A stretch of DNA of 64,000 bases from Pseudomonas asplenii (GCF_001293465.1 NZ_JSYZ01000002.1:91328-155327), one strand, 5' to 3'; shown: positions 9,183-18,205, counted from the first letter of the stretch. A program made the numbers and translations. The notes: a model not told the origin generated them from the letters alone.

Positions 9183-9208
9183 CCGTTCGCGGATGAGTCC
9201 GCAAACGG
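9183..9208. other. Imperfect hairpin after the HDOD gene
   Basis: CCGTT-C-GCGGA (9183-9193) pairs with TCCGC-A-AACGG (9198-9208) with one mismatch and a 4-base loop. There is no U-run, and the core TTCGCGGATGAGTCCGC resembles one arm of the REPIN at 17756-17834. It may be a decayed REP or a weak terminator between convergent genes. Confidence 0.45.
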
Positions 9209-9226
9209 GCCACCGCAGGCACCCAC

Positions 9227-10612
9227 TCAACCGGCGATAAAACTCACCCGCACCTTCAGCCCCCGCTGTTCGCCATCATGCAGGCTGATCTGCGCCAGAT
9301 GCGCCCGACAGATCTCGCCGACGATCGCCAGGCCCAGCCCCGAACCCACGCCCTGCTGGTTGCGCCGATAGAAGCGCTCGAACACCCGGTCGCGCTCCTC
9401 CAGCGGAATACCCGGCCCATCGTCCTCCACCTCCAGCACCGCCGGAGCACTGACCCGCAGGATCACGTTGCCGCCGGCCGGGGTATGGGCCAGGGCGTTG
9501 TCCACCAGGTTGCTCAGCAGCTCATTGAGCAGGGTCGGTTCGCCACGCAGCCACACCGGCTCATCCGCCTCCAGCGCCAGTGCCACGCCTCGGGCATGGG
9601 CCAGGGGTGCCATGGCCATGCCCAGCTCCCGGGCCAGTTGGCTCAGGTCGAGCAACTGCGCACCGCCCTCGGCAATCGCCCGGGCGCCATTCTCCACCCG
9701 TGCCATCGACAGCAACTGATTGGCCAGATGGGTCAAGCGATCGGTGCCCTGGGCCGCCGTTTCCAGGGTACTGCGCCAGGTGTTGGCATCCGAGGCCCGC
9801 AGCCCCAGTTCCAGGCGTGCCTTCAGGGCCGCCAGGGGAGTACGCAGTTCATGGGCAGCATCGGCGATGAACTGTTCCTGGCGCTCGAACTGCCGGCGCA
9901 GACGCTCGGTGAAATGGTTGAGAGCACGGACCAGGGGCCACAACTCGCGCTGCACCTCGACCAGCGGCAGGGGCCGCAGGTCATCCGACTGACGCTCTTC
10001 CACCGCCGTGCGCAAGCGCTCCAGCGGGCGCAGCGCGGCACTCACGGCGAACCACACCAGCAGCAGCGCGCCCCCCGCCAGCATACCCAGGCGCAACAAC
10101 GTGTCGGCCATCAGGCTACGGGCCATGTTGACCCGGGCCTCATCGGTCTCGGCCACCCGGATTTCCGCCATGCCATTCATGTTCGGCTCGCTGACCGCCT
10201 TGAGCAGGCTCACCACCCGTACCGGCTGGCCTCGGTACTGGGCATCGTAGAACCGCGCCAGGGCCGGGTAGTCGTCGGTACGTGGCGTGCCGGGCGGTGG
10301 CGGCGGGAGATTCTCGTAGCCGGAAATCGGTTGCTGGTGAATGTCGTTGACCTGGTAGTAGATCCGTCCGGCACTGTCGTAGGCGAAGGTGTCGAGGGCG
10401 ACATAGGGCACATCGGCGCTGAGGGTCCCGTCGCGCTGCGACAGCCCGGCGGCGATGGTTCGTGCCGAGGCCAGCAGGGTTCGGTCATAGGCAGTGTCGG
10501 CAGCCTCGCGGCCGTTCCAGTAGGCACTCCAGCCACTGGCGAGCATCAGCACCACCAGCAACAGCGCGAGGTTCCACAACAAGCGCCAACGCAGGCTGCC
10601 CGGCTTATGCAT
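9227..10612 (-). CDS. tctE: TctE-like sensor histidine kinase
   Basis: A 461-residue membrane kinase. Transmembrane helices lie at about residues 12-28 and 172-193, with a periplasmic sensing segment of the two-component sensor N-terminal type between them. HAMP-like linker 194-245 follows, then the H-box AAHELRTPLA with phospho-accepting His254. The ATPase part has NLVDNALAHTP (N box), DDGPGIP and GSGLGLAIV (G boxes). The frame extends to 10732, but ATG 10612 fits the N-terminal membrane anchor and overlaps tctD by 8 bases. It lies beside tctCBA, so tricarboxylate sensing (citrate-like) is inferred, not seen. Confidence 0.9.
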   Translation of the reverse strand: MHKPGSLRWRLLWNLALLLVVLMLASGWSAYWNGREAADTAYDRTLLASARTIAAGLSQRDGTLSADVPYVALDTFAYDSAGRIYYQVNDIHQQPISGYENLPPPPPGTPRTDDYPALARFYDAQYRGQPVRVVSLLKAVSEPNMNGMAEIRVAETDEARVNMARSLMADTLLRLGMLAGGALLLVWFAVSAALRPLERLRTAVEERQSDDLRPLPLVEVQRELWPLVRALNHFTERLRRQFERQEQFIADAAHELRTPLAALKARLELGLRASDANTWRSTLETAAQGTDRLTHLANQLLSMARVENGARAIAEGGAQLLDLSQLARELGMAMAPLAHARGVALALEADEPVWLRGEPTLLNELLSNLVDNALAHTPAGGNVILRVSAPAVLEVEDDGPGIPLEERDRVFERFYRRNQQGVGSGLGLAIVGEICRAHLAQISLHDGEQRGLKVRVSFIAG

Positions 10613-11276
10613 CACGGGCTTCCAGCAGGTAGCCGAGGCCGCGGAAAGTGACAATGGCCACCGCATGGCCATCGAGTTTCTTGCGCAGGCGATGCACGTA
10701 GATCTCGATGGCATCGGCGCTGGCTTCCTCATCCAGGCCGAACACCTGGGACGCCAGTTGCTCCTTGCTCATCACCCGGCCCGGGCGGGCGACCAGGGCC
10801 TCGAGCACCGCCTGCTCGCGGGAAGTCAGGGTCAGCAACTGGTCACCGAGAGTGAAACGGCGGGTATCGAGGTCATAGACCAGTTCCCCGCAGCGCTGCT
10901 GTCGTTCGCCACCCAGCACGCTGCGGCGCAACAGCGCCTTGACCCGCGCCTCCAGTTCCGTGAGTTCGAAGGGCTTGGCCAGGTAGTCGTCGGCTCCCAG
11001 GTTCAGGCCATGCACCCGATCCTTCACATCGCTGCGGGCGGTCAGCATCAGCACCGGAAGGTTCTTGCCACGTGCGCGCAACCGCGCCAGCACTTCGAAA
11101 CCATCCATGCGCGGCAGGCCCACATCGAGGATCGCCGCCGCGTAGTCCTCGCTGCCCAGGGCCAGGTCCGCCGCCACCCCGTCATGCAGCACATCCACGG
11201 TCAACCCCGTACTCTTGAGCGCCTGGGCGACACTTTCGGCCAACTGCAGATGATCTTCGACCAAGAGTACACGCAT
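10605..11276 (-). CDS. tctD: TctD-like response regulator (OmpR/PhoB family)
   Basis: A 223-residue regulator. The receiver domain has the acidic pocket Glu7-Asp8, phospho-acceptor Asp51 (AAILDVGLPRMDG) and the conserved Lys in LAKPFEL near residue 101. The C-terminal winged helix (about 125-220) ends with VHRLRKKLDGHAV and TFRGLGYLLEA. ATG 11276 is chosen over the longer frame to 11306 because MRVLLVEDH is the family start. It is co-transcribed with tctE and divergent from tctCBA, and should activate that transporter. Confidence 0.93.
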   Translation of the reverse strand: MRVLLVEDHLQLAESVAQALKSTGLTVDVLHDGVAADLALGSEDYAAAILDVGLPRMDGFEVLARLRARGKNLPVLMLTARSDVKDRVHGLNLGADDYLAKPFELTELEARVKALLRRSVLGGERQQRCGELVYDLDTRRFTLGDQLLTLTSREQAVLEALVARPGRVMSKEQLASQVFGLDEEASADAIEIYVHRLRKKLDGHAVAIVTFRGLGYLLEARDA

Positions 11277-11711
11277 GAATTTTCCACCTCTGACTGGGGC
11301 GGCCAAACGCCCTTTCGAGCACGGAGTTTACCCAATAAACGTAGCGCCGCTAGCCGGCCAGACCCATGTTTGTCGGGCCCTGGCGGATGAAAGGTTGGTG
11401 AAAGGTTCGCTCGTTACAGTCTTTTCACGGACAGTTGCGCCCAGCGCTGCCAGCAGCGCATGGCTGTCCGAAAAATGGCAATGCCGAGAAAAACGCCACG
11501 ATGCGTTTTCATCAAGAACAAGAACAAAAACGGAGTCCGACACGATGCTGCCTCTACAGCTTCAGGCTTTCACGCCTGCCCGTTCTTTTGGTTCCCCTCC
11601 TCCCGATCGACCTCTCGCCACACGCTGACGACTGCGCGCGCCCGCTCGCACGCCACGCTATTGCCCCGTGGAAACCGTACGCCCATAACAACAACTCCCC
11701 TGGAGAGAACA
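11277..11711. other. 435-base divergent control region between tctD and tctC
   Basis: No gene is visible. It holds a 7-bp hairpin (AAAACGC 11490-11496 with GCGTTTT 11503-11509), an A-rich run with AAGAACAA near 11515-11530, and a second A-rich motif next to the tctC ribosome-binding site (listed separately). TctD would be expected to bind here, but I cannot pick a reliable operator. Confidence 0.5.
11687..11694 (+). promoter_or_regulatory. Candidate Hfq/Crc catabolite-repression motif before tctC
   Basis: AACAACAA matches the AANAANAA element bound by Hfq with Crc in pseudomonads. It lies 8 bases before the GGAGAG Shine-Dalgarno of tctC, where binding would block translation. The motif is short, so chance is possible. 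Confidence 0.4.
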
Positions 11712-12692
11712 ATGGACCTGTCGCTACGTAAACTCGCCCTCGCCGCCAGCCTCGCCCTGCTGGCCGGCCAGACCTTCGCCGCCGAACCCAAGCGCCCGGA
11801 ATGCATCGCCCCGGCCTCCCCTGGTGGTGGCTTCGACCTGACCTGCAAGCTGGCGCAAAGCGCCCTGGTCAACGAGAAAGTGCTGAGCAAGCCGATGCGC
11901 GTCACCTACATGCCCGGCGGAGTGGGTGCCGTCGCCTACAACGCCGTGGTCGCCCAGCGTCCGGCCGATGCCGGTACCCTGGTAGCCTGGTCCAGCGGCT
12001 CGCTGCTGAACCTGGCCCAGGGCAAGTTCGGCCGCTTCGATGAAAGCGCGGTGCGCTGGCTGGCCGCCGTCGGCACCAGCTACGGCGCCATCGCGGTGAA
12101 AAGCGACTCGCCTTACAAGAGCCTCGACGACCTGGTCAAGGCCCTGAAGAAAGACCCCGGCAGCGTGGTGATCGGCTCCGGCGGCACCGTCGGCAGCCAG
12201 GACTGGATGCAGACCGCCCTGATCGCCAAGGCCGCCGGCATCAACCCGCGCGACCTGCGCTACGTGGCCCTCGAGGGCGGCGGCGAAATCGCCACGGCCC
12301 TGCTCGGCGGACATATCCAGGTCGGCAGCACCGACATCTCCGACTCCATGCCACACATCCTCAGCGGCGACATGCGCCTGCTCGCGGTGTTCTCCGAACA
12401 GCGCCTGGACGAGCCGGAAATGAAGAATATCCCCACCGCCCGCGAGCAGGGCTACGACATCGTCTGGCCGGTAGTGCGCGGCTTCTACCTCGGGCCGAAG
12501 GTCAGCGATGAAGACTACGCCTGGTGGAAAGAGTCGTTCGACAAGCTGCTGGCCTCCGAGGAGTTCGCCAAGCTGCGCGACCAGCGCGAACTCTTCCCCT
12601 TCGCCATGACCGGCCCGGAGCTGGACACCTACGTGAAGAAGCAGGTCGCCCAGTACAAGGTGCTGGCCAAGGAATTCGGCCTGATCCAGTGA
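11712..12692 (+). CDS. tctC: TctC, periplasmic tricarboxylate-binding protein
   Basis: A 326-residue substrate-binding protein of the tripartite tricarboxylate transporter. The signal peptide is residues 1-24 (cleavage after TFAA). The mature part has the family hallmark APASPGGGFD (residues 33-42), VTYMPGGVGAVAYN and a C-terminal VKKQVAQYKVLAKEFGL. The frame is open to 11460, but ATG 11712 has GGAGAG 4-5 bases upstream and starts the signal peptide. The ligand, citrate or a related acid, is inferred from the family. First gene of tctCBA; translation may be repressed through the A-rich motif just before it. Confidence 0.93.
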   Translation: MDLSLRKLALAASLALLAGQTFAAEPKRPECIAPASPGGGFDLTCKLAQSALVNEKVLSKPMRVTYMPGGVGAVAYNAVVAQRPADAGTLVAWSSGSLLNLAQGKFGRFDESAVRWLAAVGTSYGAIAVKSDSPYKSLDDLVKALKKDPGSVVIGSGGTVGSQDWMQTALIAKAAGINPRDLRYVALEGGGEIATALLGGHIQVGSTDISDSMPHILSGDMRLLAVFSEQRLDEPEMKNIPTAREQGYDIVWPVVRGFYLGPKVSDEDYAWWKESFDKLLASEEFAKLRDQRELFPFAMTGPELDTYVKKQVAQYKVLAKEFGLIQ

Positions 12693-12754
12693 CCACCGCC
12701 CTCTAGTCGCAGCCACGTACCCCGTGCGACGGGGGCGTGGCCCAGGAGTCGCTC

Positions 12755-13213
12755 ATGCTCTTGCAACGTCTCTTCGCCTTCGCGCTGCTGCTGGCCTGTG
12801 CCGGCCTGGCGCTGATGGCCTGGCCTTACCAGGCCGCCTTTTCCTACGAACCGGTGGGGCCGCGCGCCTACCCGCTGCTGATGCTCGGCCTGATGGGCCT
12901 GGCCCTGCTGTACATGCTGTTTCGCCCGGCCCCACTCAAGCACAGCGAGGACGAGCCGCCGCTGGATCGCGAAACTCTGACCAAGATCGCCCTCTGCGTC
13001 GGCCTGCTGCTGGTGTTCGCCGGCACCTTCGAACCGCTGGGCTTCATTCTCAGCAGCATCCTCGTCGGCATCCCGATGGCGCGCCTGTACGGCGGCCGCT
13101 GGCTGCCCAGCGCGGTGATCATCAGCCTGATGAGCATTGGCCTCTACCTGCTGTTCGACAAGGCCATGGATGTACCGCTGCCCCTTGGACTGCTCGACGT
13201 TCTGGAGAACTGA
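12755..13213 (+). CDS. tctB: TctB, small membrane subunit of the tricarboxylate transporter
   Basis: A 152-residue protein with four predicted membrane helices (about residues 4-22, 39-57, 77-95 and 115-135). It is the small subunit that works with TctA. The frame also opens at a GTG at 12737, but ATG 12755 has AGGAG six bases upstream and is preferred. It sits 62 bases after tctC and one base before tctA. TctB is poorly conserved; the call rests on size, topology, the FEPLGFILSSILVG segment and position. Confidence 0.88.
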   Translation: MLLQRLFAFALLLACAGLALMAWPYQAAFSYEPVGPRAYPLLMLGLMGLALLYMLFRPAPLKHSEDEPPLDRETLTKIALCVGLLLVFAGTFEPLGFILSSILVGIPMARLYGGRWLPSAVIISLMSIGLYLLFDKAMDVPLPLGLLDVLEN

Positions 13214-13214
13214 C

Positions 13215-14729
13215 ATGGATACTTTCAGCTACCTGGGCCAGGGCTTCGGCGTCGCGCTCAGCCCCTACAACCTGGTCACCGCCCTCAGTGGCACCCTGAT
13301 CGGCACCATCGTCGGCCTGCTGCCCGGCCTCGGCCCGATCAACGGCGTCGCCCTGCTGATCCCGATCGCCTTCGCCCTCGGCCTGCCACCGGAGTCGGCG
13401 CTGATCCTGCTGGCGGCGGTCTACCTGGGCTGCGAGTACGGCGGGCGGATCAGCTCGATCCTGCTCAACATTCCCGGCGAAGCCTCCACGGTGATGACCA
13501 CCCTCGACGGCTATCCGATGGCCCGCCAGGGCCTGGCGGGCGTTGCCCTGTCGCTGTCGGCCTGGAGTTCGTTCATCGGCGCCTTCATCGCCACCTGCGG
13601 CATGGTGCTGTTCGCCCCGCTGCTGGCGAAATGGGCGATCGCCTTCGGTCCGGCGGAGTACTTCGTACTGATGGTGTTCGCCATCGTCTGCCTCGGTGGC
13701 ATGGCTGGCGATCGTCCGCTCAAGACCTTCATCGCGGCGCTGATCGGGCTGTTCCTGTCGAGTGTCGGGATCGACGCCAACAGCGGCGTCTACCGTTTCA
13801 CCGGCGATAACGTACACCTGACCGACGGCATCCAGTTCGTCGTCCTGGTGCTGGGCCTGTTTTCCATCAGCGAGATCCTCCTGCTGCTGGAGAAAACCCA
13901 CCACGGCCAGGAAGCGGTGAAAGCCACCGGCCGGATGATGTTCAACCTCAAGGAAGCGGCCTCGGTGTTCGTGGTCAACATCCGCTGCGGCCTGCTGGGT
14001 TTCATCATGGGCGTACTGCCCGGCGCCGGGGCGACCCTGGCCAGTGCCGTGTCCTACATGGCCGAAAAGCGCCTGGCCGGCAGCAGCGGCAAGTTCGGCC
14101 AGGGCGACAAGCGTGGCCTGGCCGCGCCGGAAACCGCCATCGGCGCCTCGGCCTGCGGCGCCCTGGTGCCGATGCTGACCCTCGGCGTACCCGGTTCGGG
14201 CACCACCGCGGTGATGATCGGCGCCCTGACGCTGTACAACATCACCCCCGGCCCGCTGCTGTTCGAACAGCAGCCGGACATCGTCTGGGGCCTGATCGCC
14301 TCGCTGTTCATCGCCAACGTCATGCTGGTGATCCTCAACATCCCGATGATCCGTATCTTCACCCGCATCCTCGCGGTGCCGAACTGGGCGCTGGTGCCGG
14401 TGATCGCGATCATTACCGCGATCGGTGTCTACGCGGTGCACGCCACCACTTTCGACCTGTTCCTGATGATCGGCATCGGCATCTTCGGCTATATCCTGCG
14501 CAAGCTCGATTTCCCACTGTCGCCAGTGTTGCTGGGCTTCATCCTCGGCGGGCTGATGGAGTCGAACCTGCGCCGGGCGCTGTCGATCTCCAACGGTGCA
14601 TTGGAGATTCTCTGGGCCAGCCCGATCAGCATCGGGGTCTGGGTGCTGACCGTGATCATGCTGGCGATGCCGCTGCTGCGCATCTGGCGCAAGCGCTCCA
14701 CCCAGCGCCGTGACCTGGCCAATGCCTGA
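13215..14729 (+). CDS. tctA: TctA, large membrane subunit of the tricarboxylate transporter
   Basis: A 504-residue protein with 10-12 membrane helices. The N-terminal family motif GLLPGLGPINGVALLIP (about residues 35-51) and its internal repeat MGVLPGAGATLASAVSY are both visible, as expected for the two-fold repeat of TctA. GLAAPETAIGASACGALVP follows the second repeat. ATG 13215 has GGAGAAC upstream and lies one base after tctB; the longer frame from 13137 overlaps tctB and is rejected. It imports tricarboxylates with TctC and TctB, driven by an ion gradient. Confidence 0.95.
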   Translation: MDTFSYLGQGFGVALSPYNLVTALSGTLIGTIVGLLPGLGPINGVALLIPIAFALGLPPESALILLAAVYLGCEYGGRISSILLNIPGEASTVMTTLDGYPMARQGLAGVALSLSAWSSFIGAFIATCGMVLFAPLLAKWAIAFGPAEYFVLMVFAIVCLGGMAGDRPLKTFIAALIGLFLSSVGIDANSGVYRFTGDNVHLTDGIQFVVLVLGLFSISEILLLLEKTHHGQEAVKATGRMMFNLKEAASVFVVNIRCGLLGFIMGVLPGAGATLASAVSYMAEKRLAGSSGKFGQGDKRGLAAPETAIGASACGALVPMLTLGVPGSGTTAVMIGALTLYNITPGPLLFEQQPDIVWGLIASLFIANVMLVILNIPMIRIFTRILAVPNWALVPVIAIITAIGVYAVHATTFDLFLMIGIGIFGYILRKLDFPLSPVLLGFILGGLMESNLRRALSISNGALEILWASPISIGVWVLTVIMLAMPLLRIWRKRSTQRRDLANA

Positions 14730-15750
14730 TCGAGCTTTTCGTCACTGGTGGGGAACCCCGCTGGTCGGCCTGGCTGGCGGCTACCTCGCCAGCCAGGTCG
14801 GCTGGCCACTGCCCTGGATGGTCGGCTCGCTGCTGGCGATCATTCTGGTGCGCTGCCTGACGCCCTGGCAGCTCAAGGAGATTCCCGGTGGACGCAAGAC
14901 CGGCCAGTGGGTGGTGGGCATCGGTATCGGCCTGCATTTCACGCCGCAGGTGATGGAACAGGTAATGGCGCATTTCGGCCTGATCCTGTTCGGCGCGCTG
15001 GTCACCAGCCTGTCCAGCGTGCTCGGGGTGTGGCTGCTACGGCGCACCGGTGAGGACCGCGCCACGGCGTTCTTCTCCAGTATGCCGGGCGGCTCCGGGG
15101 AGATGGTCAACCTCGGCGCGCGCAACGGCGCGGTACTCAGCCGGGTCGCCGCCGGCCAGAGCCTGCGGGTGCTGGTGGTGGTGCTGTGTGTGCCGGCGGC
15201 GTTCAAGTATCTGCTGGGTGAAGGTGTGCCGATTCAAGGTTCCAGTGTCGTCGATTGGCACTGGCTGGCCGTGCTGTTTCCCCTCGGCGCCCTGCTCGCC
15301 TGGCTCTGGCAGCGACTGCGCCAACCCAATCCATGGTTGTTCGGCCCCTTGCTGGTGAGCGCAACGGTGAGCATCGCCTGGGACCTGCACATCGGCCTGC
15401 CCAACGGCGCCAGCCAGATCGGCCAGTGGCTGATCGGCAGCGGCCTGGGTTGTCATTTCAATCGTGAGTTCTTCCGCCGGGCACCATCATTCATGGGCCG
15501 CACCCTGGTCGGCACGGCGTTGACCATGCTGATCGCCAGCCTGTCGGCCTGGGCCCTGAGCGCGCTGAGCCATCTCGACCTGCGCTCGCTGACCCTGGGC
15601 ATGATGCCCGGTGGCATCGCCGAGATGAGCCTCACCGCCGAGACCCTGCAACTGTCGGTCCCGCTGGTGACCGCCATGCAGGTGATGCGATTGCTGTTCG
15701 TGCTGTTCATGGCCGAGCCGTTGTTCCGCCACTGGAACAGACCCGCCTGA
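14722..15750 (+). CDS. AbrB family membrane protein
   Basis: A 342-residue integral membrane protein with about ten helices, built from two similar halves: SSMPGGSGEMVNLGARNGA in the first and GMMPGGIAEMSLTAETLQL in the second, each with a P-G-G-x-x-E-M core. This is the AbrB/putative ammonia monooxygenase family (PF05145); the second name is historical and not supported by chemistry. ATG 14722 overlaps the tctA stop by 8 bases, so translation is probably coupled. Its position as the fourth gene of tctCBA suggests an accessory transport role, which is inference. Confidence 0.85.
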   Translation: MPDRAFRHWWGTPLVGLAGGYLASQVGWPLPWMVGSLLAIILVRCLTPWQLKEIPGGRKTGQWVVGIGIGLHFTPQVMEQVMAHFGLILFGALVTSLSSVLGVWLLRRTGEDRATAFFSSMPGGSGEMVNLGARNGAVLSRVAAGQSLRVLVVVLCVPAAFKYLLGEGVPIQGSSVVDWHWLAVLFPLGALLAWLWQRLRQPNPWLFGPLLVSATVSIAWDLHIGLPNGASQIGQWLIGSGLGCHFNREFFRRAPSFMGRTLVGTALTMLIASLSAWALSALSHLDLRSLTLGMMPGGIAEMSLTAETLQLSVPLVTAMQVMRLLFVLFMAEPLFRHWNRPA

Positions 15751-15754
15751 AGTC

Positions 15755-15775
15755 GCCGCGCCCCAGGAGCGCGGC
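15755..15775. terminator. GC hairpin between the AbrB gene and ung
   Basis: GCCGCGC (15755-15761) pairs with GCGCGGC (15769-15775) around a 7-base loop in the 32-base gap between convergent genes. There is no U-run, so termination strength is uncertain. Confidence 0.45.
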
Positions 15776-15782
15776 ACCCAGG

Positions 15783-16475
15783 TTACAGCGGTGGCAAGGC
15801 CCACTGGATCGGCGTCAGGCCGTTCTGTTCGAGGAACTTGTTGGTCCGGCTGAAGTGCCCGCAACCGAGGAAGCCGCGATAGGCCGACAGCGGCGACGGA
15901 TGCACCGACTTCAGCACCAGGTGCTTGGTCGAGTCGATCAGCTTCTGCTTGCTCTGGGCATGGGAACCCCACAGCAGGAACACCAGCTTGTCCTGGCGCT
16001 CGCTGACCACCTCGATGATCCTATCGGTAAAGAACTGCCAGCCGCGGTTGGCATGGGACGCCGCATTGCCCCGCTCCACGGTCATGGTGGTGTTGAGCAG
16101 CAACACGCCCTGCTCGGCCCAACTCTGCAGGTAGCCGTGATTGGGGATGTCGATGTTCAGGTCGCGCTGCAATTCCTTGTAGATGTTCACCAGCGACGGC
16201 GGCGTCGGCACGCCCGGCTGCACCGAGAAGCACAGACCATGGGCCTGGCCGGGGCCGTGATAGGGGTCCTGGCCGAGGATGACCACCTTGACCTGGTCCA
16301 GCGGCGTGGTGTTCAGCGCGTTGAAGATCAGCGGACCTGGCGGATAGATCTGCTTGCCGGCGGCATGCTCCTGGCGCAGGAACTCGCGCAACTCGGCCAT
16401 GTAGGGCTTGTCGAATTCTTCGCGCAGCGCCTGCTTCCAGCTGGGTTCGAGTTTGATACGGTCGTCGTCGGTCAT
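15783..16475 (-). CDS. ung: Uracil-DNA glycosylase, family 1
   Basis: A 230-residue enzyme that removes uracil from DNA to start base-excision repair. All family 1 motifs are present: the water-activating loop GQDPYHG with catalytic Asp70, the [10 protein letters not shown] segment with the uracil-recognising Asn128, and the minor-groove loop [11 protein letters not shown] with His192. [11 protein letters not shown] is also typical. The length matches E. coli Ung (229). It is a single gene between convergent and divergent neighbours. Confidence 0.97.
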   Translation of the reverse strand: MTDDDRIKLEPSWKQALREEFDKPYMAELREFLRQEHAAGKQIYPPGPLIFNALNTTPLDQVKVVILGQDPYHGPGQAHGLCFSVQPGVPTPPSLVNIYKELQRDLNIDIPNHGYLQSWAEQGVLLLNTTMTVERGNAASHANRGWQFFTDRIIEVVSERQDKLVFLLWGSHAQSKQKLIDSTKHLVLKSVHPSPLSAYRGFLGCGHFSRTNKFLEQNGLTPIQWALPPL

Positions 16476-16607
16476 GGCGGGGTCCGGAAATCACAATGGG
16501 GCGGACACTAGGGATGCCTACCACGCTTGTCAATTGATCCGACGCATTACCGGCAGTTTCCCACACAAGGATCATACTGAGGATTCAACCCGCAGTCAGA
16601 GGTCGCG

Positions 16608-17720
16608 ATGAACCTGCTTTTCGAAGAACTCATCGGCAGCAATGGCGCCCGGATCGGTATCGCCAGCCTGAATGCCGAACACAGCCTCAACGCCCTGTCC
16701 CTGCCGATGATCAACGGTCTGCATGAACGGCTCGATGCCTGGTCCAGGGATCCTCATGTGGCCTGTGTCCTGTTGCGCGGCAATGGCGCCAAGGCCTTCT
16801 GCGCCGGCGGTGAAGTGCGCAGCCTGGCCGAGGCCTGCCGTGCCCGGCCCGGGGAAGTGCCGGCCTTGGCGGCGGATTTTTTCGCCGCGGAATATCGTCT
16901 CGATCATGCCCTGCACACCTACCCCAAGCCGCTGATCTGCTGGGGCCACGGCTATGTGCTGGGCGGCGGGATGGGCCTGCTGCAAGGCGCCAGCATCCGG
17001 ATCGTCACCCCCGGCAGCCAACTGGCGATGCCGGAAATCGGCATCGGCCTGTATCCGGACGTCGGTGGCAGTTGGTTTCTCTCCCGCCTGCCGGGCAAGC
17101 TGGGGCTGTTCCTCGGCCTGACCGGCGCCCGGATGAATGCCCGCGATGCGATCGACCTTGGCCTGGCCGACCGCATCCTGCGTGACGACCAGCAGGACGA
17201 ACTGATCGACGGCCTGCTGCAGCTCAACTGGCAGGAACATGCCGCGCTGCAGCTCAACAGCCTGCTCAAGGCCCTGGAACACCAGGCCCGCGAACGGCAT
17301 CCCCCAGCGCAGTGGTTGCCACGCCGGGAACGGATCGATGCGCTGCTGGATGTCGCCGATGTGAGTTGTGCCTGGAAGGTGCTGGCCCAGCACACCGAGG
17401 ACAGCGACAGCCTGCTGGCGCAGGCGGCGAAGAACCTCAGGGACGGCTGCCCGCTGACCGCCCATCTGGTCTGGGAACAGATCGCCCGGGCGCCCCACCT
17501 GTCGCTGGCCGAGGTGTTCCAGATGGAGTACACCCTGAGCCTGAATTGCTGCCGCCACCCGGAATTCGGCGAAGGCGTGCGCGCCCGGCTGATCGACAAG
17601 GACCAACAGCCCCGCTGGCACTGGCCGAACGTGGCGAACGTGCCGCGGGCAGTGGTCGAGGCGCATTTCCACAAGGCCTGGGAAGGGCGGCACCCATTGG
17701 CGGACTTGTCGGGCTACTGA
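16608..17720 (+). CDS. Enoyl-CoA hydratase/isomerase family, 3-hydroxyisobutyryl-CoA hydrolase-like
   Basis: A 370-residue crotonase-fold protein. The CoA/oxyanion-hole segments LRGNGAKAFCAGGEVRSL (about residues 56-73) and GHGYVLGGGMGLLQGAS (about 110-126) are clear. AMPEIGIGLYPDVGGSWFLSR, with its Glu and Asp in the usual places, and the length of 360-390 point to the 3-hydroxyisobutyryl-CoA hydrolase subgroup of valine degradation rather than a simple hydratase (about 260 residues). Substrate remains inferred. No valine-pathway neighbours are present. Confidence 0.85.
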   Translation: MNLLFEELIGSNGARIGIASLNAEHSLNALSLPMINGLHERLDAWSRDPHVACVLLRGNGAKAFCAGGEVRSLAEACRARPGEVPALAADFFAAEYRLDHALHTYPKPLICWGHGYVLGGGMGLLQGASIRIVTPGSQLAMPEIGIGLYPDVGGSWFLSRLPGKLGLFLGLTGARMNARDAIDLGLADRILRDDQQDELIDGLLQLNWQEHAALQLNSLLKALEHQARERHPPAQWLPRRERIDALLDVADVSCAWKVLAQHTEDSDSLLAQAAKNLRDGCPLTAHLVWEQIARAPHLSLAEVFQMEYTLSLNCCRHPEFGEGVRARLIDKDQQPRWHWPNVANVPRAVVEAHFHKAWEGRHPLADLSGY

Positions 17721-17755
17721 AGCGCTGGTGCCCAGGGCTGTCTTGCAAGGCCTCC

Positions 17756-17834
17756 TTCGCGGATGAATCCGACTCTGGCGCCCATGAGTCTCATGGGCGA
17801 CACAAAACCTGTGGGAGCCGGATTCATCCGCGAA
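17756..17834. repeat. REPIN-like inverted doublet 1
   Basis: TTCGCGGATGAATCCG (17756-17771) is the perfect inverse of CGGATTCATCCGCGAA (17819-17834), 16 bases each. The element lies in the short gap between convergent genes and ends with the GTGGGAGCCGG flank shared with other REP arms. Confidence 0.85.
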
Positions 17835-17857
17835 CAACACCCGCTCCAACTGGCGGC

Positions 17858-18205
17858 CTAGTGCCCGCGCCCGCCATGGCCGCGTCCACCGTGATCATGG
17901 TCGCCACGCCCGCCGCCATGGTCGCCCCAGCCCTGGTAAGGGTATCCCCAGCCGCGGTTCGGATAAGGCCGCGGCGACGGGACGTAGTAACGCGGTGCCG
18001 AGTAGTAGCGTGGCTGTGGCGCGTAATAGCGAGGTTGCGGGGCATAGTAATAGTCCCGACGGTAGTAGGAACCGCCACCGTAGTAGACCGGCGCGGGTGA
18101 CGTATAGACATCGGAACGGTAGTAGCTCGCGCCGTCCTCGTAGTAAGGCACACACGCAGAAAGGGTCAAAGCCAGGCTTGCCGTGAGAAGAAGTCGAAGA
18201 TGCAT
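17858..18205 (-). CDS. Tyr-rich, His/Gly-tailed small lipoprotein, unknown function
   Basis: A 115-residue predicted lipoprotein with signal peptide and lipobox LSAC (Cys18). The mature chain is low-complexity: it is rich in YY pairs, contains a tandem YYAPQPR repeat at about 54-67, and passes into a tail of His, Asp and Gly (residues 95-115) with seven histidines between residues 96 and 115 that could bind metal. I do not recognise a domain. Similar Tyr/Pro-rich lipoproteins are common as hypothetical genes in pseudomonads. It converges on the upstream crotonase gene across a REPIN. Confidence 0.7.
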   Translation of the reverse strand: MHLRLLLTASLALTLSACVPYYEDGASYYRSDVYTSPAPVYYGGGSYYRRDYYYAPQPRYYAPQPRYYSAPRYYVPSPRPYPNRGWGYPYQGWGDHGGGRGDHDHGGRGHGGRGH

